Source of the DNA: Roseinatronobacter alkalisoli
GTDB taxonomy: Bacteria; Pseudomonadota; Alphaproteobacteria; Rhodobacterales; Rhodobacteraceae
Length of the DNA stretch: 64,000 nucleotides
NCBI RefSeq assembly: GCF_028745735.1
Contig: NZ_JAQZSM010000009.1
Location: 62,001-126,000 of the forward strand
Direction of reading: 5' to 3'
In this document: piece after piece, positions 27,833 to 35,887 of the stretch
Numbering within the stretch: position 1 is the stretch's first letter
How the letters are laid out: every line of letters starts with the position of its first letter
Translations under genes and position numbers: made by a program
The notes under the pieces: generated by a model
Database searches by the model: none
The model's input: only the letters and a program-made list of their open reading frames with translations
What the model was told of the DNA's origin: nothing

Positions 27833-28738
27833 TCAGAAATAGCCTTCTTGCTTCTTTTTTTCCATGCTCGCGGCCTGATCATGGTCAATCGCGCGGCCCT
27901 GGCGTTCGGATGTCGTGGTCAGAAGCATTTCCTGAATGATTTCCGGCAGGGTTTTCGCGGTGCTTTCGACCGCGCCAGTCAGCGGGTAGCAGCCCAGCGT
28001 CCGGAACCGGATGGACCGCATCACCGGTTCTTCCCCATCCGCAAGGGCAAAGCGGTCATCATCGACCATCAGCAACAGCCCGTCGCGCGTGACGGTCGGG
28101 CGTTCATCGGCATAATACAGCGGCACAATTTCAATATTTTCCAGATGGATATATTGCCAGATGTCCAGTTCGGTCCAGTTCGACAACGGGAAGACGCGCA
28201 TCGATTCGCCCTTGTTCTTGCGCGCATTATAAGTACGCCACAATTCGGGGCGCTGGTTTTTGGGGTCCCAACGATGGCTGGCCGTGCGAAAGCTGAAAAT
28301 CCGCTCTTTCGCGCGACTTTTCTCTTCATCCCGGCGCGCGCCCCCGAAAGCGGCGTCAAACCCGTGCAGGTCAAGGGCCTGTTTCAGCCCTTCGGTTTTC
28401 CACATATCAGTGTGCAACCCGCCATGATCGAAGGGGTTGATGCCCTGACGCACCGCGTCGGGGTTTTGATGCACCAGCAATTGCATGCCAGCCTTGCGGG
28501 CCGCCTTGTCGCGCAGCGCATACATGTCGCGGAATTTCCAGGTCGTATCGACATGCAATAACGGAAAGGGTGGCGGTGCCGGATAGAAGGCTTTTTTCGC
28601 CAGATGCAGCATCACGGCACTGTCCTTGCCGACGCTATACAGCATAACGGGCTTGTCGGCCTGCGTGACCACTTCACGCATGATATGGATTGCTTCCGCC
28701 TCCAGGCGTTGAAGATGGGTCAGGTTGGTCACATGCAT
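27833..28738 (-). CDS. cysD: Sulfate adenylyltransferase subunit 2
   Basis: Adenylylates sulfate to APS. The PP-loop ATP-pyrophosphatase motif [17 protein letters not shown] is near residues 35-50. [20 protein letters not shown] and [24 protein letters not shown] follow, and the C-terminus is EKKKQEGYF. The ATG at 28738 ([19 protein letters not shown]) gives 301 residues, the usual size. ATG and GTG codons further up (28765, 28801) would add a non-conserved tail. Operon cysD-cysNC. Confidence 0.95.
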   Translation of the reverse strand: MHVTNLTHLQRLEAEAIHIMREVVTQADKPVMLYSVGKDSAVMLHLAKKAFYPAPPPFPLLHVDTTWKFRDMYALRDKAARKAGMQLLVHQNPDAVRQGINPFDHGGLHTDMWKTEGLKQALDLHGFDAAFGGARRDEEKSRAKERIFSFRTASHRWDPKNQRPELWRTYNARKNKGESMRVFPLSNWTELDIWQYIHLENIEIVPLYYADERPTVTRDGLLLMVDDDRFALADGEEPVMRSIRFRTLGCYPLTGAVESTAKTLPEIIQEMLLTTTSERQGRAIDHDQAASMEKKKQEGYF

Positions 28739-28800
28739 GGTCGGTATCTCTTGTTCTTGTGCCATGCACAGGGCTGTAACGACTGGCGCACTGCTCGTCA

Positions 28801-28890
28801 CCTCCCATTTGGGAGGAATTTACTTGCAGGCAGATCATTTTTCCGGATTCCGGCGAAAAATTTCCGAATGCCGAACAATATTCCGGATTT
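28801..28890. promoter_or_regulatory. Repeated TTCCG motifs and a palindrome upstream of cysD
   Basis: CCTCCCATTTGGGAGG (28801-28816) is a perfect palindrome. Three direct motifs follow at 28841, 28862 and 28881: TTCCGGATT, TTCCGAATG and TTCCGGATT, spaced 21 and 19 bases, about two helical turns. The layout suggests cooperative regulator binding, perhaps a sulfur-responsive LysR protein. The identity is inference. Confidence 0.45.
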
Positions 28891-29004
28891 CAAGCAACGA
28901 GCGCTTCCGCGTTTCAATGATACCTCTCTCTTATGTGCGCCAAAATGCGTATCCCTGCCCGTCGTCCATTGCGGCCAGTATCAGGTGAACGCCGCGTCCT
29001 CACT

Positions 29005-29796
29005 TCAGCGGCGCAGCAATGTCAGCGCGACCGACGCAGGCGACATGGAAACCTGCATCTCGCGTATCTGGGACATCACCAGAAACCGCTTGATCAGCTT
29101 GTCCATATTCTCTGGTTCGGACAGCGCTTGCAGGTTCGAGACATTAAACCGGCGCGAAACAGAGGATTTCAGGCGCACGACCTGCTGATCCACATCCAGC
29201 GCGCCGAATTCCTTCGGCAGGCCCAGCGCTGTTTCCATGACCTTTCGCATTGGCGCATTGCCCAATACCGCAAACCATTGCGCGTTATCAGATGCATATC
29301 CCTGTACCAGATCCGGCAATTCGCGCTGCAGGGCCAGCGCCATGCGCATATCCTGATTCTGCGCGCCCACCGCCCGCTCGAAACTGCGCGACTGGAATTG
29401 CGCTGCGATACGTTCCTTCAGATCACCGGGTGCCACGGTTTTGGAACCAGCAGTCAGAAACCCCAGATCCTGCGCCAATGCCTTATAGCGTCTATCTGTC
29501 AGGCGATTGGCAAGGGCCTTGCGGTCATCAACCCCGTCATCGATGATCTTGCGGATGAACGCCCCGCTGTTGATGTCATCCTCCAGCCCATAGGCCGACA
29601 GGATAACCCGAAAGCTGCGGCGGTCCTTGACCAGATCTTCGGTGGACGAAATCGCCGCAAAATTCTGGCGGAAATGCGCAAGATCGTTCTTTACCGCAGG
29701 CGCGGCAGTAAAACTTGCTTCCTGCCGCTCTCGCGTCTTGTTCAGGAAGGCCCAGCCGGCAAGCCCCCCGATGGGGATGACCGGCTGGAAACTCAT
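29005..29796 (-). CDS. DUF1217 flagellar-locus protein
   Basis: A 263-residue protein beginning MSFQPVIPIGGLAGWAFLNKT, the typical opening of DUF1217, with repeated helical segments (SFRVILSAYGLEDDINSGAFIRKII; DDRKALANRLTDRRYKALAQDLGF). DUF1217 proteins occur in rhodobacterial and rhizobial flagellar clusters. Their biochemical role is not established. The start overlaps flbT by 4 bases (ATGA), making it the last gene of fliC-flaF-flbT. Confidence 0.85.
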   Translation of the reverse strand: MSFQPVIPIGGLAGWAFLNKTRERQEASFTAAPAVKNDLAHFRQNFAAISSTEDLVKDRRSFRVILSAYGLEDDINSGAFIRKIIDDGVDDRKALANRLTDRRYKALAQDLGFLTAGSKTVAPGDLKERIAAQFQSRSFERAVGAQNQDMRMALALQRELPDLVQGYASDNAQWFAVLGNAPMRKVMETALGLPKEFGALDVDQQVVRLKSSVSRRFNVSNLQALSEPENMDKLIKRFLVMSQIREMQVSMSPASVALTLLRR

Positions 29797-30197
29797 TGCC
29801 GGTTCGAGGCAATCAGCCTCGCCTCTCGCGGCAGCAACGCACGCAGCGCCTTGAGTGCGGCATAATATTCCGCATCCGTGATTGCGGCTGTCGCATCATC
29901 CAGCAGTTTCCTGCTGTCGTGGTCAGTAAAAACCTGGCTGAGCTGCTCGATGGACCGCAGCAGGGGCTGGCGCGTATCCTGCGGCAGGGCATCCCCCGAC
30001 AAGACAAGCTGCGCAAGATAGCAGGTGCGCTTTACCGGGGTATTTGCCTGCTGTGGGTGGATCGCGTCGCGCAGGCGCAGGACATGCGCGTTCGGGGTCC
30101 GCACGGACAGGCTTGTGCGCCGGTCCCCGTTTTCGATCACTGCGCCATTCAGCAGAACCCGTTCATGCGGCGCAAGCCGGATTACAAGATTGCTCAT
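29793..30197 (-). CDS. flbT: Flagellin post-transcriptional repressor FlbT
   Basis: Small RNA-associated regulator. In Caulobacter FlbT acts on the 5' leader of flagellin mRNA and speeds its decay when assembly stalls. The 134 residues contain LVIRLAPHERVLLNGAVIENGDRRTSL and ILRLRDAIHPQQANTPVKRTCYLAQL in near-family form (here HVLRLRDAIHP). The start overlaps flaF by 4 bases and the end overlaps DUF1217 by 4 bases. Two hairpins in the fliC leader are plausible targets. Confidence 0.93.
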   Translation of the reverse strand: MSNLVIRLAPHERVLLNGAVIENGDRRTSLSVRTPNAHVLRLRDAIHPQQANTPVKRTCYLAQLVLSGDALPQDTRQPLLRSIEQLSQVFTDHDSRKLLDDATAAITDAEYYAALKALRALLPREARLIASNRQ

Positions 30198-30571
30198 GTG
30201 GTTTCCGCCTTTCCTGCAAGGCCCCGCATGACAGCCAGATTAATGTCAACCAGCACCTCTGCGTTTTCCCTGCCATCCAGCACCTGATCGGTATGGCGCA
30301 GGGAAAACTGTGCCAGTCCAAGAAGCTGCAGGCGCAGGCTGTCGGGCAACTGGTTACCCGGCGTGGCCAGATCAATCGCCAGTTCCACCCAAAGCCTGCG
30401 GTTTTCATGCATCGCTTCAGCCAGAGCCGCAAAGATGAATGGCTGTGCCTTGATCGCGCTACGCATTCGCGAGGTGATTCTGGAAATCAGTTCATATTCG
30501 ATTAGGCGTGGCGTCTTGTAGGCTGTATTCGGCACACCATAGGCAGCGGCAGCCATGACATGGGCGTTCAT
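30194..30571 (-). CDS. flaF: Flagellin synthesis regulator FlaF
   Basis: A 125-residue helical protein that promotes flagellin synthesis or secretion and counteracts FlbT in alphaproteobacteria. Conserved segments are TPRLIEYELISRITSRM, ENRRLWVELAIDLATPGNQLPDSLRLQLLGLA and LVDINLAVMRGL. It lies 82 bases after fliC, behind a strong hairpin, and overlaps flbT by 4 bases. The ATG at 30571 has a GGGG about 7 bases ahead. Confidence 0.93.
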   Translation of the reverse strand: MNAHVMAAAAYGVPNTAYKTPRLIEYELISRITSRMRSAIKAQPFIFAALAEAMHENRRLWVELAIDLATPGNQLPDSLRLQLLGLAQFSLRHTDQVLDGRENAEVLVDINLAVMRGLAGKAETT

Positions 30572-30618
30572 CCTGAATCCCCGTTCTGGAATTGAATAAT
30601 GATCACTGATCTGGACAT

Positions 30619-30642
30619 GAGTCCCCCCGAAGGGGGGAACTC
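30619..30642 (-). terminator. Stem-loop between fliC and flaF
   Basis: GAGT plus CCCCCC pair with GGGGGG plus ACTC around a 3-base loop, with two unpaired bases. It lies just beyond the fliC stop and has no strong T run. It probably protects or partly terminates the abundant flagellin message. Confidence 0.6.
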
Positions 30643-30653
30643 ACATCATATTA

Positions 30654-31964
30654 TCAGCGGAAGAGCGCCAGAATGTTCTGGGGCTGCTGGTTGGCGATCG
30701 ACAGCGACTGGGTTGCCAGCTGCTGCTGCACCTGAAGCGCCTGCAGGCGTGCAGATGCGGCTTCCATATCAGCATCAACCAGACTGCCGATACCAGTTGT
30801 CAGCGCGTCAGACAGGTTCTTGATGAATTCTGCCTGCGTGTCGATCCGGGTCTGGGCGGAACCGAAAGCCGCCGCCGAATCGATGGCGGTCTGAATCAGA
30901 CCTTCGATTTCCGTCAGGGCGGAACGCGCGCCTGCCGCGTTGCTGACGTCAATCTCGGCCAGCGCTTCCAACCGGCCGCCGACTTCAACATCATTGGTCT
31001 GAATTGCCTGAAGGTTGAACGTGTCTCCAGCCACACCTGTCTCACCCGTGAAGGTCACCGTTGCAACACCATTGGCCGCAACCGTCACTGCGGCCGCAAT
31101 GCTTGTATTCGCCCCAAGCGTGCCTGCTTCAACGGCAGCTGCCACGCGCTGGTTGAACGCATTTGCCAGGCCGTTCGCCACATCCGTCTGGGTGTCCCCG
31201 TCGCGCGCGACATAGCTGACATCACGCGTCATATCGTTGAACGCCGCACCGACAGTACCGGCCGATCCGGTGATGTTGATCTGAACGCCCATGCCGGCCA
31301 CAGCGCTGTCAATAACCAACGCCGTCGTGTTGGGGGTCGCGGCACCAGCGAGCGGTACCACGGCGGCGGCATCCAGCGCGCCGCTAATATTCGCACCACT
31401 GCCTGCCGCATCAGCCGTGCCAACGCTCCAGTCGGTCGCCTGCGTTCCCAGATCCTGCTTGATAACACCGATATTGGCCGATGCAACGGTGCCATCAGAA
31501 GACCGGTCAAGAGAGGACAGGATATTCACTGTGCCCGAACCCGCAGTGTTCTCACGGTTGGTCAACAGGTTCAGCCCGTTGAACTGTGCTGCAGAGGTGA
31601 TCGTGCTGATCTGTTCGCGCAGTGCAACAATATCCGTCTGGATTTTTCCGCGATCGACATTTTCTTCCTGCGCCGCGACAATCCGCCCCTTCATCTGGGT
31701 CAGCAGGTCGGTCACGGTTTCCGCCGCCTGCGTGGCCACGGCCACAGTTGAACGGCCCAGCGCCAGACTGTCAGAAATTGCAGAAAACCCTTTGACATCA
31801 GCCTGCATGGATTTCGAGATTGCCCAGACCGCTGCGTTGTCTCTCGCCGAGTTGATCGATTTCCCGGTCGAGATTTCGCTTTGGGTCTGCGCCATTCCCT
31901 TATTGATGCCGCGCATGGTTTGCAGCGCCACCATTGCGCCGGTATTGGTCAGAATGCTTGACAT
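30654..31964 (-). CDS. fliC: Flagellin
   Basis: Filament subunit secreted by the flagellar type III apparatus. The 436 residues have the conserved N-terminal D0/D1 region (SSILTNTGAMVALQTMRGIN; STGKSINSARDNAAVWAISK) and C-terminal D1/D0 region ending QQLATQSLSIANQQPQNILALFR. The central Ala/Thr/Val-rich domain (about 140-330) is variable and surface-exposed. The ATG at 31964 (MSSILTN) follows AAAGG. It has its own leader with two palindromes, so it is probably separately transcribed from the upstream flgN-like gene. Only one flagellin gene is present here. Confidence 0.96.
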   Translation of the reverse strand: MSSILTNTGAMVALQTMRGINKGMAQTQSEISTGKSINSARDNAAVWAISKSMQADVKGFSAISDSLALGRSTVAVATQAAETVTDLLTQMKGRIVAAQEENVDRGKIQTDIVALREQISTITSAAQFNGLNLLTNRENTAGSGTVNILSSLDRSSDGTVASANIGVIKQDLGTQATDWSVGTADAAGSGANISGALDAAAVVPLAGAATPNTTALVIDSAVAGMGVQINITGSAGTVGAAFNDMTRDVSYVARDGDTQTDVANGLANAFNQRVAAAVEAGTLGANTSIAAAVTVAANGVATVTFTGETGVAGDTFNLQAIQTNDVEVGGRLEALAEIDVSNAAGARSALTEIEGLIQTAIDSAAAFGSAQTRIDTQAEFIKNLSDALTTGIGSLVDADMEAASARLQALQVQQQLATQSLSIANQQPQNILALFR

Positions 31965-31980
31965 GTTGTGCCTTTCCGTT

Positions 31981-32021
31981 TGTGCATTTTGCACATGAGT
32001 TTTGGGTCATCCGCCGGATGA
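31981..32021 (-). promoter_or_regulatory. Two palindromes in the flagellin leader
   Basis: TGTGCA-TTT-TGCACA at 31981-31995 and TCATCCG-C-CGGATGA at 32007-32021. Both are perfect and lie 17-57 bases before the fliC start, just ahead of the ribosome site. As RNA they would be two short hairpins in the 5' leader, suitable for FlbT/FlaF control. As DNA they could be operators. Confidence 0.55.
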
Positions 32022-32182
32022 GGTTTGGTGCATTCTGCATTCAGCCGGGTTGTTTGAAACCGCGTCAGATCAGCCTTCTGCCAACAGGGTCGAGATTGCG
32101 ACAAGCAGGTTTACAGATAGTGAACAGACGCATGATTCGATGACGATCTGCCCGGATTTCCACCAACATGGTAAACGCGGTC

Positions 32183-32521
32183 TCAGGCCTTGCGGGCCAG
32201 TTTCCCGGACTGCGGCAAGAGCGGATTCTGCGTACCATCCTTCTGATAGAACAGCGCATTTCTGGCATTGTGATGTTGCATCACCACGCTGCGCACGCCT
32301 GCGATTCCCTTTGCGACCGCGCCCAGAAACGCCTGATTGCGCAAATTGGCCTTGCGCAAGGTATCAAGCCCGGCCTTGGGCAATGGTTGCCCCGAGAGCG
32401 CGCCGAGAAGCGCTTCCTTCTGTTCCGCCAGCGCCTCCAGCCTGTCAAAATCCGCCGCCAGAAGGGCCTGCCCCTCCTCCGTGAGCACGGCCTTCAGCTG
32501 CGACAGTAATTCATCAGGCAT
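32183..32521 (-). CDS. flgN: FlgN-like flagellar export chaperone
   Basis: A 112-residue, almost wholly helical protein (LSQLKAVLTEEGQALLAADFDRLEALAEQKEALLGAL, then TLRKANLRNQAFLGAVAKGIAGVRSVV) with the length and heptad pattern of FlgN chaperones for hook-associated proteins. Sequence similarity in this family is weak, so the call rests on shape and neighbours. The start shares TAATG with the flgJ-like stop, indicating tight coupling. Confidence 0.7.
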   Translation of the reverse strand: MPDELLSQLKAVLTEEGQALLAADFDRLEALAEQKEALLGALSGQPLPKAGLDTLRKANLRNQAFLGAVAKGIAGVRSVVMQHHNARNALFYQKDGTQNPLLPQSGKLARKA

Positions 32522-32814
32522 TATTCACCCTCCCTGTTCCGGTCGCTTGCGCGAATCATCATCTCCGCCAAGCCAATCCCGCCCTGTGCCGCAATTGCGC
32601 GCGCCTGCGCATCCACAAGGAAGGAAGCGAACTGGTCCTCGCCGACACCGCTTTCAATGCCGGATATGGGTTTCCCCGCGCCTGCAGCGCGCAATAGCTC
32701 TGCAAGAACAATAGCTTCGAATTCTGTGGCGGCCGCCCTATGCGGGTCTGCACGGGCTGAGGGCGGCCTGTCAACTACCGTCATCCGGGCGTGCATCTGT
32801 GTGACTTCAAGCAT
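32521..32814 (-). CDS. flgJ: FlgJ-like rod-binding protein lacking the muramidase domain
   Basis: A 97-residue protein whose core, AAATEFEAIVLAELLRAAG, and FASFLVDAQARAIAAQGGIGLAEMMIRA match the N-terminal rod-binding domain of FlgJ. The C-terminal peptidoglycan hydrolase domain of enterobacterial FlgJ is absent, as in many alphaproteobacteria, so the rod must be admitted through the wall by another enzyme. Divergent from fliK across about 100 bases. Confidence 0.85.
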   Translation of the reverse strand: MLEVTQMHARMTVVDRPPSARADPHRAAATEFEAIVLAELLRAAGAGKPISGIESGVGEDQFASFLVDAQARAIAAQGGIGLAEMMIRASDRNREGE

Positions 32815-32913
32815 GTGAATCCCCTTTCATGCGTGGCTGATCTGAAAATACCTGCCTGCTGGTAAAGATTCGGTAATCACTTTGTGCGATGGTGCCTTAT
32901 TCAGGAGGATGCG

Positions 32914-34329
32914 ATGGTCATCGGCAGCGTAACAGATCCGCCCGCACCGCAGGGCAAAGTGACATCCGCGCAAAAGGAATCGGCACGCAACTCTGGTCCT
33001 GGGCCCGGACATGGCGGTGAATTCGCGCATGTCATGGCGGACCTGTCCAGATCCGCCGTGCAACCTGTGCGGCCATCGCCGGATCAACGCGGGGCCACAC
33101 CGGATGCGCCCCTTCCTGCGCAGATGGAGTTGGATGACACGCACATCCCGACACTGCATATTGACGCGGCCACCCGCGGTATGGACGACAACGCGCCACA
33201 TCCACCAGCGCAGGAACTCGCGGAAGTTTCCGCCCTGCCCGCGCCACCGGAACCCGATGACACATATCCGGAACATGAAACAGCGGCAGCCCCTGTCGGA
33301 CTGCATTCTGCGCGATTACTGCAGCCGGATGAACCGCCAGTCGCGTTGCGGAATGCAGCGGTGGTGCAAACGGACATACCGCGCAAAATAACGCAACCCG
33401 GGCTACAAACCGAGTCAGAAGCAAAGTCGGCGCGCAGCCATGCCCATTCCCTGCTGGCAGCGCAGGTCACCGCATATGAACCGACAGTTTCCGTGCCTGC
33501 GCTGAAGGCTGCGTATGACCTGCCATTCGGCAATACGGTCGCTGCTCCCGCCCCGGTATATGTATATAATGCGGAAGACGTGCCGCAATTTCCGTCCGGG
33601 CCGGGCAGACCGGAAATAACTCCCATCCAGATTCCGCAAGCCACGGTCATCACCGCCGCAGAACCGCATCTTTGCGGCCCGGCGCTGGCGCGAAAGGACA
33701 CCCCCGCGGCCGGGACACCGCAGGTTGTGAGCGCAACCACAGCGCCTTTGCCGAGTTTGGCGGGCCACGATACCCAGGTCCTGGCAACACAGCCGCAACT
33801 ACCGCACGCCCCCGGCCCGCACGGCGCATTCGCCCCCCCGGACGAGCCTGATCTGCCCCCCCCCGATGACGCGGCCCCGCTCCCAGTCGCGGGCCTTGGG
33901 GCAAGTGAAACAACCGCCGGACAGACCGCACGCCCGGTCATGCCCGTGCTAAGGGGGGACGGACCGCTTCCTTCCGCACTTGCGCAGGCCCTGCATGAGG
34001 CAGCACAAACCGGCGAAACCGAACTTGATCTGGGTGACAGGGGCAGACTCCGGCTTGCTGTATCGGCGCTGGACGGATCCGTCCAGATATCCATGCTTTC
34101 GGGGCGCACAGATATGCTCGACCAAATAAAAAGGTCGCTTCATCTGCTCCTCGACGATCTGACGGCGCTGGGTTTTCAGAAAATTGACCTGAAGCTGGTT
34201 GACGACTCGGGGGGGCGGGCCATGCACAGGATCCAGGTTACCGACGGAATTGCCGAGTATCCTGCCCCTGCGATAACCGGACAACACGGCGCACCGCCCG
34301 GCAGCATTGGAATGGATATCCGGCTATGA
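32914..34329 (+). CDS. fliK: Flagellar hook-length control protein FliK
   Basis: Secreted ruler protein ending hook growth and switching export specificity. Of the 471 residues, the first about 350 are a Pro/Ala-rich disordered stretch. The C-terminal Flg_hook domain is visible from GETELDLGDRGRLRLAVSALDGSVQISM to LLLDDLTALGFQKIDLKLVDD. The ATG at 32914 follows AGGAGG at ideal distance. It precedes flgD by 133 bases on the same strand. The first 350 residues would not be recognisable without the C-terminus. Confidence 0.88.
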   Translation: MVIGSVTDPPAPQGKVTSAQKESARNSGPGPGHGGEFAHVMADLSRSAVQPVRPSPDQRGATPDAPLPAQMELDDTHIPTLHIDAATRGMDDNAPHPPAQELAEVSALPAPPEPDDTYPEHETAAAPVGLHSARLLQPDEPPVALRNAAVVQTDIPRKITQPGLQTESEAKSARSHAHSLLAAQVTAYEPTVSVPALKAAYDLPFGNTVAAPAPVYVYNAEDVPQFPSGPGRPEITPIQIPQATVITAAEPHLCGPALARKDTPAAGTPQVVSATTAPLPSLAGHDTQVLATQPQLPHAPGPHGAFAPPDEPDLPPPDDAAPLPVAGLGASETTAGQTARPVMPVLRGDGPLPSALAQALHEAAQTGETELDLGDRGRLRLAVSALDGSVQISMLSGRTDMLDQIKRSLHLLLDDLTALGFQKIDLKLVDDSGGRAMHRIQVTDGIAEYPAPAITGQHGAPPGSIGMDIRL

Positions 34330-34462
34330 ACATAAGGATACACTGCCCGCGCGGGGCAAAGCAGGTCTTGCAAACCAAATGTCGCTCCGCGCGCCAAAGC
34401 CCTGTTCCCGCCGCCGGACACGCTTGGCCCTGTCCCCCTGACCCAGCATAAGAAGGACGCCC

Positions 34463-35116
34463 ATGTTCAGCATGATTGACACAGCCACGACCACCAACGC
34501 TGCATCCGGCAGTTCCGCCCCGCCAACGAAAAGCGGCTTCAGCGACGGGTCAGATTTTGCCATGTTCCTGCGGATGCTGACCACTCAGATGCAGAACCAG
34601 AACCCGTTAAACCCTGTGGAAGCGTCCGATTTCGCTGTCCAGCTTGCGACATTCTCTGGCGTCGAGCAGCAGATTCAGACCAATCAGCTGTTGGGCAGGC
34701 TCGCGGATCAGATGATCTTCTCTGATCTGGCAAACTGGCTGCACAAGGACGTAGCTACGGATGCGCCCATATATTTTTCTGGCGCGCCCCTGACTGTAAA
34801 TGCCCCGCCGGTGGCGCATTCCACCAGCCGGGACGTGGTTATTTCGTCGGTTGACGGGCGCGAACTCGCGCGGGTTCCCGTCAGTGCACAGCGGGGCGAC
34901 ATCACGCTTGATCTGGGGCAGGATCTGCCTGACCCATTGCCGCATGGAGCCTACCAGTTCACGGTGGAGGATTTTCAGGGCAGTGGCAGCTTGGGTACCA
35001 GCAAGGCTGTTCAGTATGCCCCTGTGCAGGAAGTCCGCAACAATAATGGCCAGATCGTTCTGGTTCTGGAAGGCGGAGTCCAGATCAGTAGCGCGCAAAT
35101 CACCGCCGTCCGGTAA
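34463..35116 (+). CDS. flgD: Flagellar hook-assembly scaffold FlgD
   Basis: Capping protein needed for polymerisation of hook protein FlgE. The 217 residues begin with a low-complexity stretch, then the conserved FlgD core, DFAMFLRMLTTQMQNQNPLNPVEASDFAVQLATFSGVEQQIQTNQLL (about 31-75). A beta-rich C-terminal domain follows (VVISSVDGRELARVPV; GAYQFTVEDFQGSG). The ATG at 34463 has AGAAGGACG ahead. It ends the plus-strand flagellar pair; flgE is not in the window. Confidence 0.94.
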   Translation: MFSMIDTATTTNAASGSSAPPTKSGFSDGSDFAMFLRMLTTQMQNQNPLNPVEASDFAVQLATFSGVEQQIQTNQLLGRLADQMIFSDLANWLHKDVATDAPIYFSGAPLTVNAPPVAHSTSRDVVISSVDGRELARVPVSAQRGDITLDLGQDLPDPLPHGAYQFTVEDFQGSGSLGTSKAVQYAPVQEVRNNNGQIVLVLEGGVQISSAQITAVR

Positions 35117-35714
35117 ACGTGGATGCGAATCTCGTGATACCTGCGCTGTGGGTTGCATGCCCTTACCCGAAGGGGCCTCGCCCAGCCTGCCCGCGTCCTG
35201 CCCAATGGTCCACCACGCCCTGCACAGACATATTGCCCTTGTCTGGAAAGCGCGACACCGGTTTCAAGCCACGCGCGTCATGCGCCGTACCGCGCGAGTA
35301 GCGCATGTTGCCAGACAAAGGGGGAGCCGTTTTCTGCTTCTCGAACATCCGAAATCAAGAGGTCAGAATGCGGCGCGCTTGTTTTATGCTGATCCCGGCT
35401 TTTGTGGGAGTAGAGAGCCAGCGCGCCACGCCATTTTAGCGCGCACTGGCGGTGGTCGGATCGTCACGGGCTTGGTCGTGAAGAACCGTTTCAGGGTGTG
35501 ATCAGCTATTATCTTCGCCTGAGGCCTGAACGGGTACAAGACGATGCATGACGCCCTCTGCACCCAGCATAGGACAAGCAGGTTGCGCAATAAACGGCCG
35601 ACAACTCGTTGCGGGGCGCGCGAATGTGAATGCGCACGCGAAGTGATCCGGCATCATGATCATGTCTGCCGGAACCGCAAGCGCGCCTGACGCGGATGAC
35701 AGCCATGCACAACG
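35117..35714. other. Gene-free region after flgD with decayed sequence
   Basis: About 600 bases at a convergent junction without a credible intact gene. An imperfect inverted repeat (CCCTTGTCTGG at 35236 and CCAGACAAAGGG at 35311, 64 bases apart) could be the ends of a small mobile element or an RNA stem. On the minus strand, 35502-35765 gives an 87-codon frame containing ADMIMMPDHF, faintly like the MPDH motif of REP-associated tyrosine transposases, but the second His is lost. Probably gene debris. Confidence 0.5.
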
Positions 35715-35782
35715 CCGCACCATCGGCGACCCGGCGTCTGCCGGTCCCATGTCGGATATGTTCACGTTACGCGGCCTCCATA
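35715..35782 (+). repeat. Dispersed repeat, copy 5 (degenerate left end)
   Basis: CATCGGCGACCCGGCGTCTG, CCGGTCCCATG and TTCACGTTACGCGGCCTCCA follow the left arm and core start of the intact copies with many mismatches. The right half is missing. It lies in the flgD/betA convergent gap. Confidence 0.6.
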
Positions 35783-35887
35783 CCCCGGCATCCGGGCGCG
35801 GGCCTGTTCCGCGTTATTCAATCCTCCGGGGGGCTACGAAAGGCCAGCCCCCGCAAACGCGATGTCCAAACCCGGATCGATCGCGCG

